Below are positions 15,808 to 22,941 of a stretch of 38,921 nucleotides of DNA, one piece after another. The stretch is taken from IMG/VR virus record IMGVR_UViG_3300042695_001486, positions 1-38,921 of that record; one strand, written 5' to 3'. Origin of the DNA: a virus. The notes beneath the pieces were generated by a model. The model did not search any database and had not been told where the DNA came from. It saw only the letters and a list, made by a program, of their open reading frames with translations. The translations under genes were made by a program, and so were the position numbers. Every line of letters begins with the position of its first letter. Within the stretch, counting starts at the first letter, position 1.

Positions 15808-15866
15808 GTAGTGGATTAACCGCCAAACACCGGGCGAAGTCGGTGGAAGAAACTAATTAAACCATT

Positions 15867-16223
15867 ATGATATTTGAGTTTGGTAAATACACCGAAATTA
15901 CCGATTTAGCATTTGAGGTAAATCCTGATTACAAAAATGAAGGATATGTAAGATTTTTTATTTGTCAAGATGTTTGGGATTTTTGGTTTGTCCGGATATT
16001 GGCAGGATACAATAAAGATTATGAGCAAGAAGAGGGTTCATTTTTACTTGAAAGAAACAAAATACAAATGGACAGAAAAGGGCAAAAACTAACCATATCA
16101 AAAGTTAGGCAAATAATTTCGGAAGATAACGGGTCAAATTGGGATTTAGAACAATCGGACGATATTGACGATTTGATTGATATGCTTGATGGTGGTTTTG
16201 GAATAAATAACCTTAAATACTAA
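15867..16223 (+). CDS. Hypothetical protein (118 aa)
   Basis: Aromatic-rich N-terminal half (FFICQDVWDFWFVRI) and acidic C-terminus (QSDDIDDLIDMLDGG). First gene after the non-coding RNA block, with the next gene starting immediately at its stop. No recognised family. Confidence 0.65.
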   Translation: MIFEFGKYTEITDLAFEVNPDYKNEGYVRFFICQDVWDFWFVRILAGYNKDYEQEEGSFLLERNKIQMDRKGQKLTISKVRQIISEDNGSNWDLEQSDDIDDLIDMLDGGFGINNLKY

Positions 16224-16418
16224 ATGACCTACCCCGAACTAATCAAATCAATCCGAGCCACCCGACTACTAATCGGATTAAGCCAATCGCAAATGGCTGA
16301 GAAACTCAACATGACCAAACAGCAGTACACCAGAATGGAACGACAAATTACTACCTTGTCAGTTCCGAGGCTGATGGAGATAGTTAAGATTTTGGAGATA
16401 CAAATTTTATTAAAATGA
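16224..16418 (+). CDS. XRE-family helix-turn-helix regulator (64 aa)
   Basis: A minimal Cro/CI-type HTH: SIRATRLLIGLSQSQMAEKL, NMTKQQYTRMERQ and a third helix ending VKILEI. It has no partner domain. It abuts the upstream gene without a gap and is likely a phage transcription regulator. Its operator is unknown. The palindrome in the promoter at 33980-34011 is one candidate, as is any site in the divergent regions. Confidence 0.75.
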   Translation: MTYPELIKSIRATRLLIGLSQSQMAEKLNMTKQQYTRMERQITTLSVPRLMEIVKILEIQILLK

Positions 16419-16419
16419 C

Positions 16420-16716
16420 ATGGAAATAGAACTAAAAACACGCAGTCTATCTGCTGAGTTAATTGTAACAAGTGGCAATGCAAAAATATCAGAAGATATT
16501 GCCGATATTAAAAAAGGTCGCGGGCACATCCCATTAGATTTAATTGAGCATTTTGTAACAATTGCCCGTGAAATGCATAACTATAATAAATCTGGTTCTG
16601 ATATTGAATTTGTTAAGATTGTGTATGACGCTTTTTTATTAGATGGTGAGAGGCAGTCCTTTTACAAATTAATTAAAGCCGAACTCGAAGCGGAACAGGA
16701 GGTGGGGAATGGGTGA
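16420..16716 (+). CDS. Hypothetical protein (98 aa)
   Basis: Mostly helical, with a Glu-rich C-terminus (IKAELEAEQEVGNG). Starts one base after the HTH gene. No family recognised. Its end overlaps the small membrane protein gene by 8 bases. Confidence 0.6.
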   Translation: MEIELKTRSLSAELIVTSGNAKISEDIADIKKGRGHIPLDLIEHFVTIAREMHNYNKSGSDIEFVKIVYDAFLLDGERQSFYKLIKAELEAEQEVGNG

Positions 16717-16873
16717 TTTTATTCTTGCTTCAATCGGATTAGTGATAATGTGCTATGCCTGTTACTTGAACCTAATAGGTGAACCTCCTAAATGGCTAAC
16801 ATTTGTTACATCTGCATACACCGGATTTACATTTGTGAATTGGTGCTGTTTTTTAACCGAACTATTTTATTAA
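16709..16873 (+). CDS. Small membrane protein (54 aa)
   Basis: A short gene with two hydrophobic segments, about residues 4-22 and 30-48 (rich in Cys, Phe, Trp), separated by a GEPPKW turn. It begins in the overlap with the upstream gene and stops 2 bases before the ATG of the DnaA-like gene, which supports it as real. Function unknown; membrane location inferred. Confidence 0.5.
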   Translation: MGDFILASIGLVIMCYACYLNLIGEPPKWLTFVTSAYTGFTFVNWCCFLTELFY

Positions 16874-16875
16874 CC

Positions 16876-17172
16876 ATGCACGGCTTCACAAATTACGAAA
16901 TGAACCAGAACCAATTAAAATACCGACTGCGAGATAAGCAGAACAGATTGACTGACACTTGGATGCCAGTTACGAAAGAATTAATCCTGAGCGGTATTCA
17001 ATATCGTGAAATAGTCGCAATCAGACGAGCGATTGCTTGGAATCTCAGGCGAAAAGGATTGACATGTCAAGAGATAGGTGCAATATACAACCAACATCCC
17101 AGCACTATTTGCCATGGGTTGGATAAGGTCGATTTGAGTTTGGTGGAGGCGGTTAAGGTGTTTGAGATATGA
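16876..17172 (+). CDS. DnaA domain IV-like DNA-binding protein (first of a pair)
   Basis: 98 aa from ATG 16876. The upstream in-frame start at 16792 lies within the small membrane gene. Residues about 48-88 (REIVAIRRAIAWNLRRKGLT, QEIGAIYNQHPSTICHGLDK) match the C-terminal DnaA box-binding domain of the bacterial initiator, with the variant HPSTICHG for the usual HTTVLHA. No ATPase domain is present. It could compete with or redirect host DnaA, or act at a phage origin. Confidence 0.75.
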   Translation: MHGFTNYEMNQNQLKYRLRDKQNRLTDTWMPVTKELILSGIQYREIVAIRRAIAWNLRRKGLTCQEIGAIYNQHPSTICHGLDKVDLSLVEAVKVFEI

Positions 17173-17597
17173 GCAACGCCTACCATCGTGCCGTAAAGTT
17201 ATGCGGACAACAAGCAGTCAGCCAGATGCTTTCTGATATGATATACGAGGAACAACGCAGACGATTGCAAGCACTTGCTCCGGATATATCGAAGCGGAAA
17301 GTTCAGAGCCTAAATGACCTAACCGAATGGTTGAAGTATTACGGATTCACGCCAGAATCAATCCGGTCAAAGTGCAGACTACGAAAGATTATAAACATCC
17401 GAAAAGCATTGTGTTATTACCTAACTGAGTTGAATAACTTGAGCCTGAAAGACACAGCCAATATGCTCGGGTACATTGACCACACAACCGTTATGCATCA
17501 TCGGGACGATTTCAGCGGATTGATTTCAATCGGAGATAAAGACGCTTTGAAAATGTTGGCAACCTTGGTGAAACAAAATGAACCTGAAACCGTATAA
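17169..17597 (+). CDS. DnaA domain IV-like DNA-binding protein (second of a pair)
   Basis: 142 aa, starting in an ATGA overlap with the first DnaA-like gene. The region RKALCYYLTELNNLSLKDTA plus NMLGYIDHTTVMHHRDDF (about residues 78-115) is closer to true DnaA (DHTTVMH) than its neighbour. A basic N-terminal part precedes it. The tandem arrangement suggests duplication with divergence, perhaps binding different boxes or forming a heteromer. Confidence 0.78.
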   Translation: MSNAYHRAVKLCGQQAVSQMLSDMIYEEQRRRLQALAPDISKRKVQSLNDLTEWLKYYGFTPESIRSKCRLRKIINIRKALCYYLTELNNLSLKDTANMLGYIDHTTVMHHRDDFSGLISIGDKDALKMLATLVKQNEPETV

Positions 17598-17603
17598 ACT
17601 ACC

Positions 17604-18080
17604 ATGACCAAATTAACAGAAACCCCCAATTACATTCCAGCACTTGCCGAGGCGATTCTTCCAAACGGACAGACACTATTTTGCCAGTTCGACAACTACG
17701 ATGACCTCAAGAACTTCCAAATCGAATCAGGCGGAAAGCCTTGCTTGGTTCAGTACGATAGGGATAATAATGTAAAGTTGATTCAGCATGATTATTTCAG
17801 GGAGTGCTTGGATTGGACTAAGGAATATGAAGATTACACAATGTACACGGAACGCCCGTGGCATTTTCTAAAAGACCTGTACGATAATAGCATGATGTAT
17901 AATATGGATATACTTTACAAGTCACTTCTAAGGTCGTTTGATTGGGACAGAGAAGAATCGAGAGTATTAATTAAAATGGACTTATCTGAGCGTGAGTTTG
18001 ATTTGATTGTAATTAATTATCCAGTCGTTAATCAGAATATCGGGAACGGCTTAAACGAAACTATGGGGGTGATTGTATGA
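17604..18080 (+). CDS. Hypothetical protein (158 aa)
   Basis: Acidic and aromatic-rich soluble protein with no recognised motif. It overlaps the following PP-loop gene by 4 bases (ATGA type), so the two are translationally coupled and may act together. Confidence 0.65.
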   Translation: MTKLTETPNYIPALAEAILPNGQTLFCQFDNYDDLKNFQIESGGKPCLVQYDRDNNVKLIQHDYFRECLDWTKEYEDYTMYTERPWHFLKDLYDNSMMYNMDILYKSLLRSFDWDREESRVLIKMDLSEREFDLIVINYPVVNQNIGNGLNETMGVIV

Positions 18081-18952
18081 AAGATAAATTATTGATTTCA
18101 TTTTCAGGAGGCAGAACATCTGCATTTATGACTTGGTGGCTTTTGAAAAACATGAAGCATAAATACGATATGATTGTTGTGTTTGCGAATACAGGGCGTG
18201 AAAGAGAAGAAACATTAGAATTTGTAAACAAATGTGATATTGAGTTTGGGTTCAATACCGTTTGGGTTGAGGCTTTTGTTCACAATCAATCTGGCAAAGG
18301 AACTACGCATATTGTTACTAACTTTAACAATGCTGAAAGAAACGGTCAGCCATTTGAAGATGTAATTTTCAAATATGGAATACCGAATCAGAATGCCCCT
18401 CATTGTTCCCGTGAGTTAAAAAAGCAACCTATTATGTCTTATGCCCGTAGTATTGGGTGGAATAAATATCAGACAGCACTTGGTATTAGAAGTGATGAAC
18501 CTAAGCGGTTAAATTGGGAAACAAAAAGAAAAAATAATCTGGTATATTTTGCAGAGTTTTTTAATGTTGCTAAAAGCGATGTAAATAAATTTTGGTCAGA
18601 ACAATCTTTTGACTTAAGCCTAAAAAGTTACGAGGGTAATTGTGATTTATGTTACAAAAAAGGACTAAGAAAATTAATGACTTTAATAAAGTATAACCCA
18701 GAAATGGCTGATTGGTGGAGAGAAATGGAATCAAAATATGAAAATCTTGATGTAAGAAATACAGGCAAAACACCTATTAGATTCTATCGTGATAATATGA
18801 CAATTGATGAAATAATTGAGGAAAGTAAATTGCCATTTGTTGAGGCAGTTGATGAAAGTAAGATTATTGCTACCGGAAAGCAAATGTCAATGTTTGACAA
18901 TTACTTGGACAGCAATTATGGTTGTGTTGAATCTTGTGAAGCATGGGGGTGA
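18077..18952 (+). CDS. PP-loop ATPase, PAPS reductase-like, with Cys cluster
   Basis: 291 aa. PP-loop SGGRTS at 10-15, VFANTGRE near 35-42, HCSRELK around C110, LGIRSDE near 135-141, then CDLC (C189, C192) and a C-terminal CVESC (C283, C287). This is the phage PAPS reductase/ATP-pyrophosphatase family. The cysteines could hold an iron-sulfur cluster, as in DndC-type enzymes. A QMSMF motif (269-273) resembles a sliding-clamp docking peptide. Sulfur or base modification of DNA or tRNA is plausible, but the substrate is unknown. A second family member lies at 32544-33434 on the other strand. Confidence 0.82.
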   Translation: MKDKLLISFSGGRTSAFMTWWLLKNMKHKYDMIVVFANTGREREETLEFVNKCDIEFGFNTVWVEAFVHNQSGKGTTHIVTNFNNAERNGQPFEDVIFKYGIPNQNAPHCSRELKKQPIMSYARSIGWNKYQTALGIRSDEPKRLNWETKRKNNLVYFAEFFNVAKSDVNKFWSEQSFDLSLKSYEGNCDLCYKKGLRKLMTLIKYNPEMADWWREMESKYENLDVRNTGKTPIRFYRDNMTIDEIIEESKLPFVEAVDESKIIATGKQMSMFDNYLDSNYGCVESCEAWG

Positions 18953-18956
18953 TAAT

Positions 18957-19217
18957 ATGAGTAACCTATCCACACAAGTTCAGGAATTAGAGAAACGGCT
19001 CGAATCGCTTCAATACGAGAACGAGAATCTCAAAGTAATGCTATACCGGATGATTGCGAGCAATGAATCTGGAATGGAATTAGTGCCGTATAGCGACCTC
19101 AAAGCCGTTCAAATTAAATTCTGCCAATTCTACATGAGGGACAATGTACCTCATATCGGAGTGAAGTATGCAGACAGGTATAATGTTGAACCGAATAACA
19201 CACAGGACGAATTATGA
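18957..19217 (+). CDS. Small coiled-coil protein (86 aa)
   Basis: Start at ATG 18957, 4 bases after the PP-loop gene; the 18816 frame is its shadow. Residues 5-35 form a leucine-zipper-like coiled coil (VQELEKRLESLQYENENLKV). The rest is soluble with no family recognised. ATGA overlap with the next gene. Confidence 0.6.
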   Translation: MSNLSTQVQELEKRLESLQYENENLKVMLYRMIASNESGMELVPYSDLKAVQIKFCQFYMRDNVPHIGVKYADRYNVEPNNTQDEL

Positions 19218-19525
19218 AAATGCCCAATTCTTACACCTACCGATTTTATTACAAGTTCGGATTTTACCTGATGACCTTTATTTGTGCAGGATTAATCGTA
19301 GCGTGGATAACAGCCTCAACACAGCGAGATATTTCCAAGACCAATGAAATGTATTGGCGGAAAGAAGCAGTCACGAACAAGGCGTTATATTTGGTTTCAA
19401 TTCATCAGACTGATTTGGTTATTGACCAGATAACTTCGCAAGAGATGGCGATGTGGGATTTGTATTGTAGTAATCGAGAATTGTTTAAAGTTAATATTGC
19501 AAGGAAGGCGATGGAAACAAATTGA
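19214..19525 (+). CDS. Single-pass membrane protein (103 aa)
   Basis: One hydrophobic segment (about residues 16-33) after a short basic N-terminus, followed by a helical soluble part. Likely inner-membrane. Its function is unknown. The start lies in the ATGA overlap with the coiled-coil gene. Confidence 0.6.
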   Translation: MKMPNSYTYRFYYKFGFYLMTFICAGLIVAWITASTQRDISKTNEMYWRKEAVTNKALYLVSIHQTDLVIDQITSQEMAMWDLYCSNRELFKVNIARKAMETN

Positions 19526-19547
19526 ACCAATTAGCGTATAAATCAAC

Positions 19548-20072
19548 ATGAACACAAAACAGCAATTAGACGAAATTCAGAAAGCGATTGACGCAATTCG
19601 GGAGAACTTGGGTTTGAACCGTTCGGAAAAACCGAATAGTTCTGAACCAGACTACACCCACCTACTACCCGAGGGATACGAGTTCTGTGCGGAACAAGAT
19701 GCTGAGAAGTGGGTGAAGGTGGAGATGAGTACAGATATACCTGAATTGAAAAAAGTTGGTTACATTTGGAATAGCCCAACTATACCAAACACTAAACGCT
19801 ACCGACCCATCCGCCCTATCAAATACCACATTAGCGTACACGAGGCAGTAACGGCTGAACCCGACCCGTATCAGGTTGATTGGAGTAATGCACCGAATTG
19901 GGCTGATGTGCATTGTTTTGATATGAATAGGAGAGGTTATTGGTACGGACATAGATACAATGTTTTATATTCAGATTGGGAAACTATGACTATTGGTTCT
20001 AATTTCAACTTGCCTGAAGGTGCAGGAATTGAACGAAAATTTAGTAAAACGATTAGACCGAAATTGAAATGA
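19548..20072 (+). CDS. Hypothetical protein (174 aa)
   Basis: A short N-terminal helix (QQLDEIQKAIDAIRENLG), then a Trp/Tyr/Pro-rich domain with beta-type sequence (RRGYWYGHRYNVLYSDWET). Looks like a small compact beta domain; no family assigned. ATGA overlap downstream. Confidence 0.62.
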   Translation: MNTKQQLDEIQKAIDAIRENLGLNRSEKPNSSEPDYTHLLPEGYEFCAEQDAEKWVKVEMSTDIPELKKVGYIWNSPTIPNTKRYRPIRPIKYHISVHEAVTAEPDPYQVDWSNAPNWADVHCFDMNRRGYWYGHRYNVLYSDWETMTIGSNFNLPEGAGIERKFSKTIRPKLK

Positions 20073-20281
20073 GCGACAAAAGAAAAACCGCAGTTGAATG
20101 GGCATTTGAGCAAATAAACAACATTGATTGGAAGCACTTATCCGATTCAGATAGGAACGATTTATTCGACCAAGCAAAGCAAATCGAGCGTGAGCAGATT
20201 GAGGAGGCTTACTATGAAGGAAAGCAAAATATTCCATCAAAAACACATGATGAATACTACTCAAAAACCTATGGCAACTAA
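20069..20281 (+). CDS. Small conserved-type phage protein (70 aa)
   Basis: Helical, with a pattern (QAKQIEREQIEEAYYEG, then DEYYSKTYG) that I recall from many Bacteroidota phage and prophage clusters without a known function. Starts in an ATGA overlap. Its own 3' end overlaps the next short gene by 11 bases. Confidence 0.65.
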   Translation: MSDKRKTAVEWAFEQINNIDWKHLSDSDRNDLFDQAKQIEREQIEEAYYEGKQNIPSKTHDEYYSKTYGN

Positions 20282-20402
20282 ACTCACTGAAACCCAATAC
20301 ATCCTTGCATTTTACGAGTGCGGAATGTCAATATACGACATTGCCAAAATGTACGGAAAAGCCGAATCGGTAATATTGAGGATAGTTAAGACTGGCAAGT
20401 AA
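20271..20402 (+). CDS. Very small HTH-like protein (43 aa)
   Basis: From ATG 20271. TETQYILAFYECGMSIYDIA followed by KMYGKAESVILRIVKTGK looks like a lone resolvase-type (Hin-like) helix-turn-helix. Upstream in-frame starts (20124, 20214) would extend it across the preceding gene and look like shadows. It is possibly a tiny DNA-binding regulator. Confidence 0.5.
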   Translation: MATKLTETQYILAFYECGMSIYDIAKMYGKAESVILRIVKTGK

Positions 20403-20431
20403 CAAATCGAAACGAATAGCGTATAAGGAGT

Positions 20432-20617
20432 ATGGAAAGTAAAGAAAATAGACCCGTATTTGTTAATCCAGATGTAGTTGCTTATGCTGAAAAGTTTGGC
20501 AAGAAAGAAGCGTATTTATTTAACAATAGATTGTTTTTTTCATACATAAATCCATCTTCTTTAATAAAAGAAGAGTACGACATAAATTGGAAATACATTA
20601 ATTCACTCAAGCGTTAA
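20432..20617 (+). CDS. Small hypothetical protein (61 aa)
   Basis: Soluble, Lys/Tyr/Asn-rich with no recognised motif. Followed by a 60-base gap holding the inverted repeat TTTGGCA...TGCCAAA, which could be an operator or mRNA hairpin for the next gene. Confidence 0.5.
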   Translation: MESKENRPVFVNPDVVAYAEKFGKKEAYLFNNRLFFSYINPSSLIKEEYDINWKYINSLKR

Positions 20618-20677
20618 TTTTTGGCAAAATATTAAAGAAAATGCCAAAGTATTGCAAAAAAAATACATACAACACCC

Positions 20678-21067
20678 ATGACATTCACACCATCACATCA
20701 CCCACTCTGGGCACTTGAATCCGATAAATACTATGCCGGATGGACGCTTACCAGAAACGAAATTCCAAAAGATACCGTACTAATTGACTTGAATCGTAAC
20801 GAGGTATTCGAAGGCTTCGATTGTATTCCTTTGTCCTGTCTTTATCCTGATTGGTTTATGAGCGATAAAGACACACTCGCTGAGGATTGTGCCGTTATAA
20901 TCAATCTATACGGCAAACACTCGCATTATTTCGTTCAGGTTTGGGATGTAACGGATTGGGAAAATGAAGCCTTGATTTATCGCATTTCACCGGGCAAACT
21001 CGAATTTAAACGAGTTGACAGATACCCGATTAGTGGGGATGGGTTTTGGATAGGGGTGAGGAGATAA
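20678..21067 (+). CDS. Hypothetical protein (129 aa)
   Basis: Acidic, aromatic-rich soluble protein. No domain recognised. Preceded by an A-rich leader (AAAAAAAATACATAC) and followed by a 118-base non-coding stretch with hairpins, so it is probably the last gene of a sub-block. Confidence 0.6.
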   Translation: MTFTPSHHPLWALESDKYYAGWTLTRNEIPKDTVLIDLNRNEVFEGFDCIPLSCLYPDWFMSDKDTLAEDCAVIINLYGKHSHYFVQVWDVTDWENEALIYRISPGKLEFKRVDRYPISGDGFWIGVRR

Positions 21068-21185
21068 CGGTGGCGATTTGCGAAGTAAAATCCTTGCACT
21101 ACCGTTGATGTTAGAACTACACTTAATGGCTTTTATTTTGCCAATTTCGTGTTATGCGTAGTTTTTCTTTAGTGAAATTTAAAAT
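21066..21185 (+). other. Non-coding stretch with imperfect hairpins
   Basis: AACGGT (21066-21071) pairs with ACCGTT (21101-21106), with an inner stem GATTT/AAATC. A second small stem TGGC/GCCA lies at 21127-21143, and the stretch includes GTTAGAAC (21110-21117) and GTTATGC. The layout recalls palindromic cassette borders, but I cannot show recombination function. No promoter with both boxes was found. Confidence 0.35.
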
Positions 21186-21380
21186 ATGAAAACAGAAATA
21201 GAAATTTACAATAAAATGAAACGCAAAGATTTTGGAGAATCAATGTGTGATGAAACTAAACTGAAAATTCTAAATTGGGTTTTAGAACAAGTTTATGAAA
21301 AGCGTTGCAAATGTTATAGATTAACAGGAAGCAACAAAGAATATCAAACTAATTTATGCCCAATACACAAAGACGAATAA
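21186..21380 (+). CDS. Small Cys-containing protein (64 aa)
   Basis: Basic and helical, with CKC near residue 42 and a lone Cys near the end (NLCPIHKDE), perhaps a small zinc site. It stands at the head of the last three small genes of the plus-strand operon. Confidence 0.5.
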   Translation: MKTEIEIYNKMKRKDFGESMCDETKLKILNWVLEQVYEKRCKCYRLTGSNKEYQTNLCPIHKDE

Positions 21381-21381
21381 G

Positions 21382-21537
21382 ATGTATAAAGTAGTATCAG
21401 AATGTAATAAGAATGAAGTTTGGGCAACTGGATTTTATTCAAAAGAAAAGGCTCAAAGACGAATTGATGAAGGATATTTTCGCCAGTATATGTATGAGCA
21501 GGATAAGAGTAAAAAGTTGATTGTCGTGTCGTATTAA
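21382..21537 (+). CDS. Small hypothetical protein (51 aa)
   Basis: ATG one base after the previous stop. Pattern MYKVVSE...GFYSKEKAQRRIDEGY, a short strand-helix protein often seen next to phage regulators. No function assigned. Close packing supports it. Confidence 0.5.
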   Translation: MYKVVSECNKNEVWATGFYSKEKAQRRIDEGYFRQYMYEQDKSKKLIVVSY

Positions 21538-21567
21538 AATTACGCACAACAATAAATATACACAACC

Positions 21568-21708
21568 ATGAAAGCACGCCCCTACGACATCCGCAACCGA
21601 ATCGAGGCAAGGAGAAAGAATAGTTATCAATGGGTAACATCAGCATATTTCCGGTACTTTGGCAGAATCTTTAAAGACCGTGATTTTTATTTAGACGATT
21701 GTAACTAA
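21568..21708 (+). CDS. Small basic protein (46 aa)
   Basis: Arg/Lys/Tyr-rich (RNRIEARRKNSYQW), ATG after ACACAACC. Last gene of the plus-strand operon, about 105 bases before the terminator. Could bind nucleic acid; that is a guess from charge only. Confidence 0.45.
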   Translation: MKARPYDIRNRIEARRKNSYQWVTSAYFRYFGRIFKDRDFYLDDCN

Positions 21709-21812
21709 CCACCACTACTTACAAAAATAATTTTACCCGGTGATTCGTGTATAATTTCACCCTGTTTTCTCAGGTTACTATCAGCCATGAACCTACCATA
21801 AAAAGCATAAAA

Positions 21813-21847
21813 AAACCGGACTAATTACAGCCCGGTTTCTTTTTTTT
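21813..21847. terminator. Bidirectional terminator between convergent operons
   Basis: AAACCGG (21813-21819) pairs with CCGGTTT (21832-21838), with T-runs on both strands (TTTTTTTT after it; seven As before it). It ends the plus operon and the minus-strand clamp operon. Two further small stems precede it: GGTGA/TCACC and CCTG/CAGG at about 21740-21776. Confidence 0.75.
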
Positions 21848-21865
21848 CTACCTAATCAATCAATC

Positions 21866-22066
21866 CTACCTGTGCTTGTCAGTAATTAACTCATACAGAT
21901 TGTGCCATGCTACGAACCATGTTACCATGAAGCAGGATAGGAAAGTGTTAATCAATATGTCTGAATAGCAATTGTATCCCCTGATCCGTTTCAAAAATAC
22001 TGCACAGATTAAGTAACAAATGAACGGTGCCCAATAGATTAACTGCCAAATAATAAGTGATTTCAT
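21866..22066 (-). CDS. Small membrane protein (66 aa)
   Basis: Two hydrophobic segments (about 5-25 and 36-57) rich in Trp, Ile and Phe, separated by a basic KRIRGYN loop. Last gene of the minus operon, overlapping the HTH gene by 4 bases. Function unknown. Confidence 0.6.
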   Translation of the reverse strand: MKSLIIWQLIYWAPFICYLICAVFLKRIRGYNCYSDILINTFLSCFMVTWFVAWHNLYELITDKHR

Positions 22067-22338
22067 ATATCTTCCCGTCTCCTTTCCTGGAACCCTTCTC
22101 TGTTACGAGCTTTAAGGTCCATATCTAAGCAATGCAGGACTGCAACAATAGATTGTACTGAACTTGCTTTTCCGGTGATGATATTTGAAACTGTTACTGG
22201 AGTAAGCCCGGTGATTTCGGCAATTTCGTTGTTGGTCATTCCTAATCTCCGTTTTGCTACTGACATTTTCAGGTAGCAGTCGTCAATGAATTTTTTATAC
22301 GCTTCATTTGCGTAGTTGTCTTTGAGAGTTGTTTTCAT
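22063..22338 (-). CDS. XRE-family HTH regulator (91 aa)
   Basis: Residues about 25-75 form a Cro/CI-type HTH (MTNNEIAEITGLTPVTVSNI, ITGKASSVQSIVAVLHCLDM). The downstream tail is basic (ARNREGFQERRRED). It lies at the end of the clamp operon, opposite in orientation to the other XRE protein at 16224. The two could be opposing regulators. Overlaps the next membrane gene by 4 bases. Confidence 0.75.
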   Translation of the reverse strand: MKTTLKDNYANEAYKKFIDDCYLKMSVAKRRLGMTNNEIAEITGLTPVTVSNIITGKASSVQSIVAVLHCLDMDLKARNREGFQERRREDI

Positions 22339-22341
22339 TAC

Positions 22342-22740
22342 TTACGGTACATAAATAAAGTGATTGTCAATTAAATAGTAGTTCCGGATAACTCGGTATT
22401 TGCCCGGTGATACATGGAATGCGTGTGTTGAATCGTGCATGAGAAAGAATCCCCCTGAGTGCTTTCCTGTTTTCAGGGTTTGTTTGGCAATACGGTACAT
22501 TCTGCTTGCTTTAATGCAATTGCTTGGCACTTGGGTTTGACAGCCCGTGAATATTGCAATAGCGAGCAGGATAACGAGGGTTTTTAGTGGATGTTTTTTT
22601 GCCTGTGGTTTCAGGTTATAATCTCCAGCAGGCAAACCGAGTTTCTCCCTGATGGCAATAAGCCTGGAAAGTTCTTTGGTTTCATTGTGCAAATCTGCTT
22701 GTCTTTCCCTGTATTCGAGGGATTTCTGAATGAATTTCAT
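22342..22740 (-). CDS. Membrane protein with internal lipobox-like segment (132 aa)
   Basis: Start chosen at 22740, because a further small gene ends 5 bases upstream (22746); a longer form from 22809 would overlap it. Residues 1-50 are a charged helix. Residues 52-66 are a hydrophobic segment ending in FTGC (Cys67), identical to a lipobox but far from the N-terminus. A small C-terminal domain follows (HAFHVSPGKYRVIRNYYLID). This is either a single-pass membrane protein or a protein with an internal signal sequence. Confidence 0.6.
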   Translation of the reverse strand: MKFIQKSLEYRERQADLHNETKELSRLIAIREKLGLPAGDYNLKPQAKKHPLKTLVILLAIAIFTGCQTQVPSNCIKASRMYRIAKQTLKTGKHSGGFFLMHDSTHAFHVSPGKYRVIRNYYLIDNHFIYVP

Positions 22741-22745
22741 AGGTT

Positions 22746-22862
22746 TCAAAGTGTTAAATTGTGAATGATAAGTGTTATTGCCATTACAAACAGAATTACA
22801 ATTAGCCATTCTGTGAATGACAAGGGGCGAAATTGTTTTGAACGATTGGGGAATTTTCTCAT
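22746..22862 (-). CDS. Tiny single-pass membrane protein (38 aa)
   Basis: A short gene: a basic N-terminus (MRKFPNRSKQFR), then one strong hydrophobic helix (about residues 18-35). The ATG is preceded by the ACCATTTAATCAGT-type leader seen before neighbouring genes, and it stops 5 bases before the next start. A real gene is plausible but unproven. Confidence 0.45.
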   Translation of the reverse strand: MRKFPNRSKQFRPLSFTEWLIVILFVMAITLIIHNLTL

Positions 22863-22888
22863 ACTGATTAAATGGTTAAATTGTTAGT

Positions 22889-22934
22889 TCCCTGCCTACC
22901 TTCCGAGGGCAGTTAAGCAATATCACAGCAGGGA
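22889..22934 (-). ncRNA. tRNA-like minihelix 1
   Basis: Read on the minus strand: TCCCTGC, 15 bases, CTGCC, loop CTCGGAA, GGTAG, then GCAGGGA. The outer 7 pairs and the 5-pair hairpin (one G-U) abut exactly as an acceptor stem and T-arm do, giving a 12-pair stack. The loop departs from the tRNA T-loop consensus. D and anticodon arms are absent. It lies between the 22942 and 22862 genes. Confidence 0.45.
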
Positions 22935-22941
22935 GGGGGGA

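Noticed and set aside
18966-18974. DnaA-box-like CTATCCACA
   Set aside because: One mismatch to the usual box and a single copy inside a coding region. Not enough to call an origin or a target of the DnaA-like proteins.
21740-21847. Three hairpins before the bidirectional terminator as another kissing-loop RNA
   Set aside because: Only a 5-base AT complement exists between the first and last loops, and no promoter was found, so it does not meet the standard of the two accepted copies.
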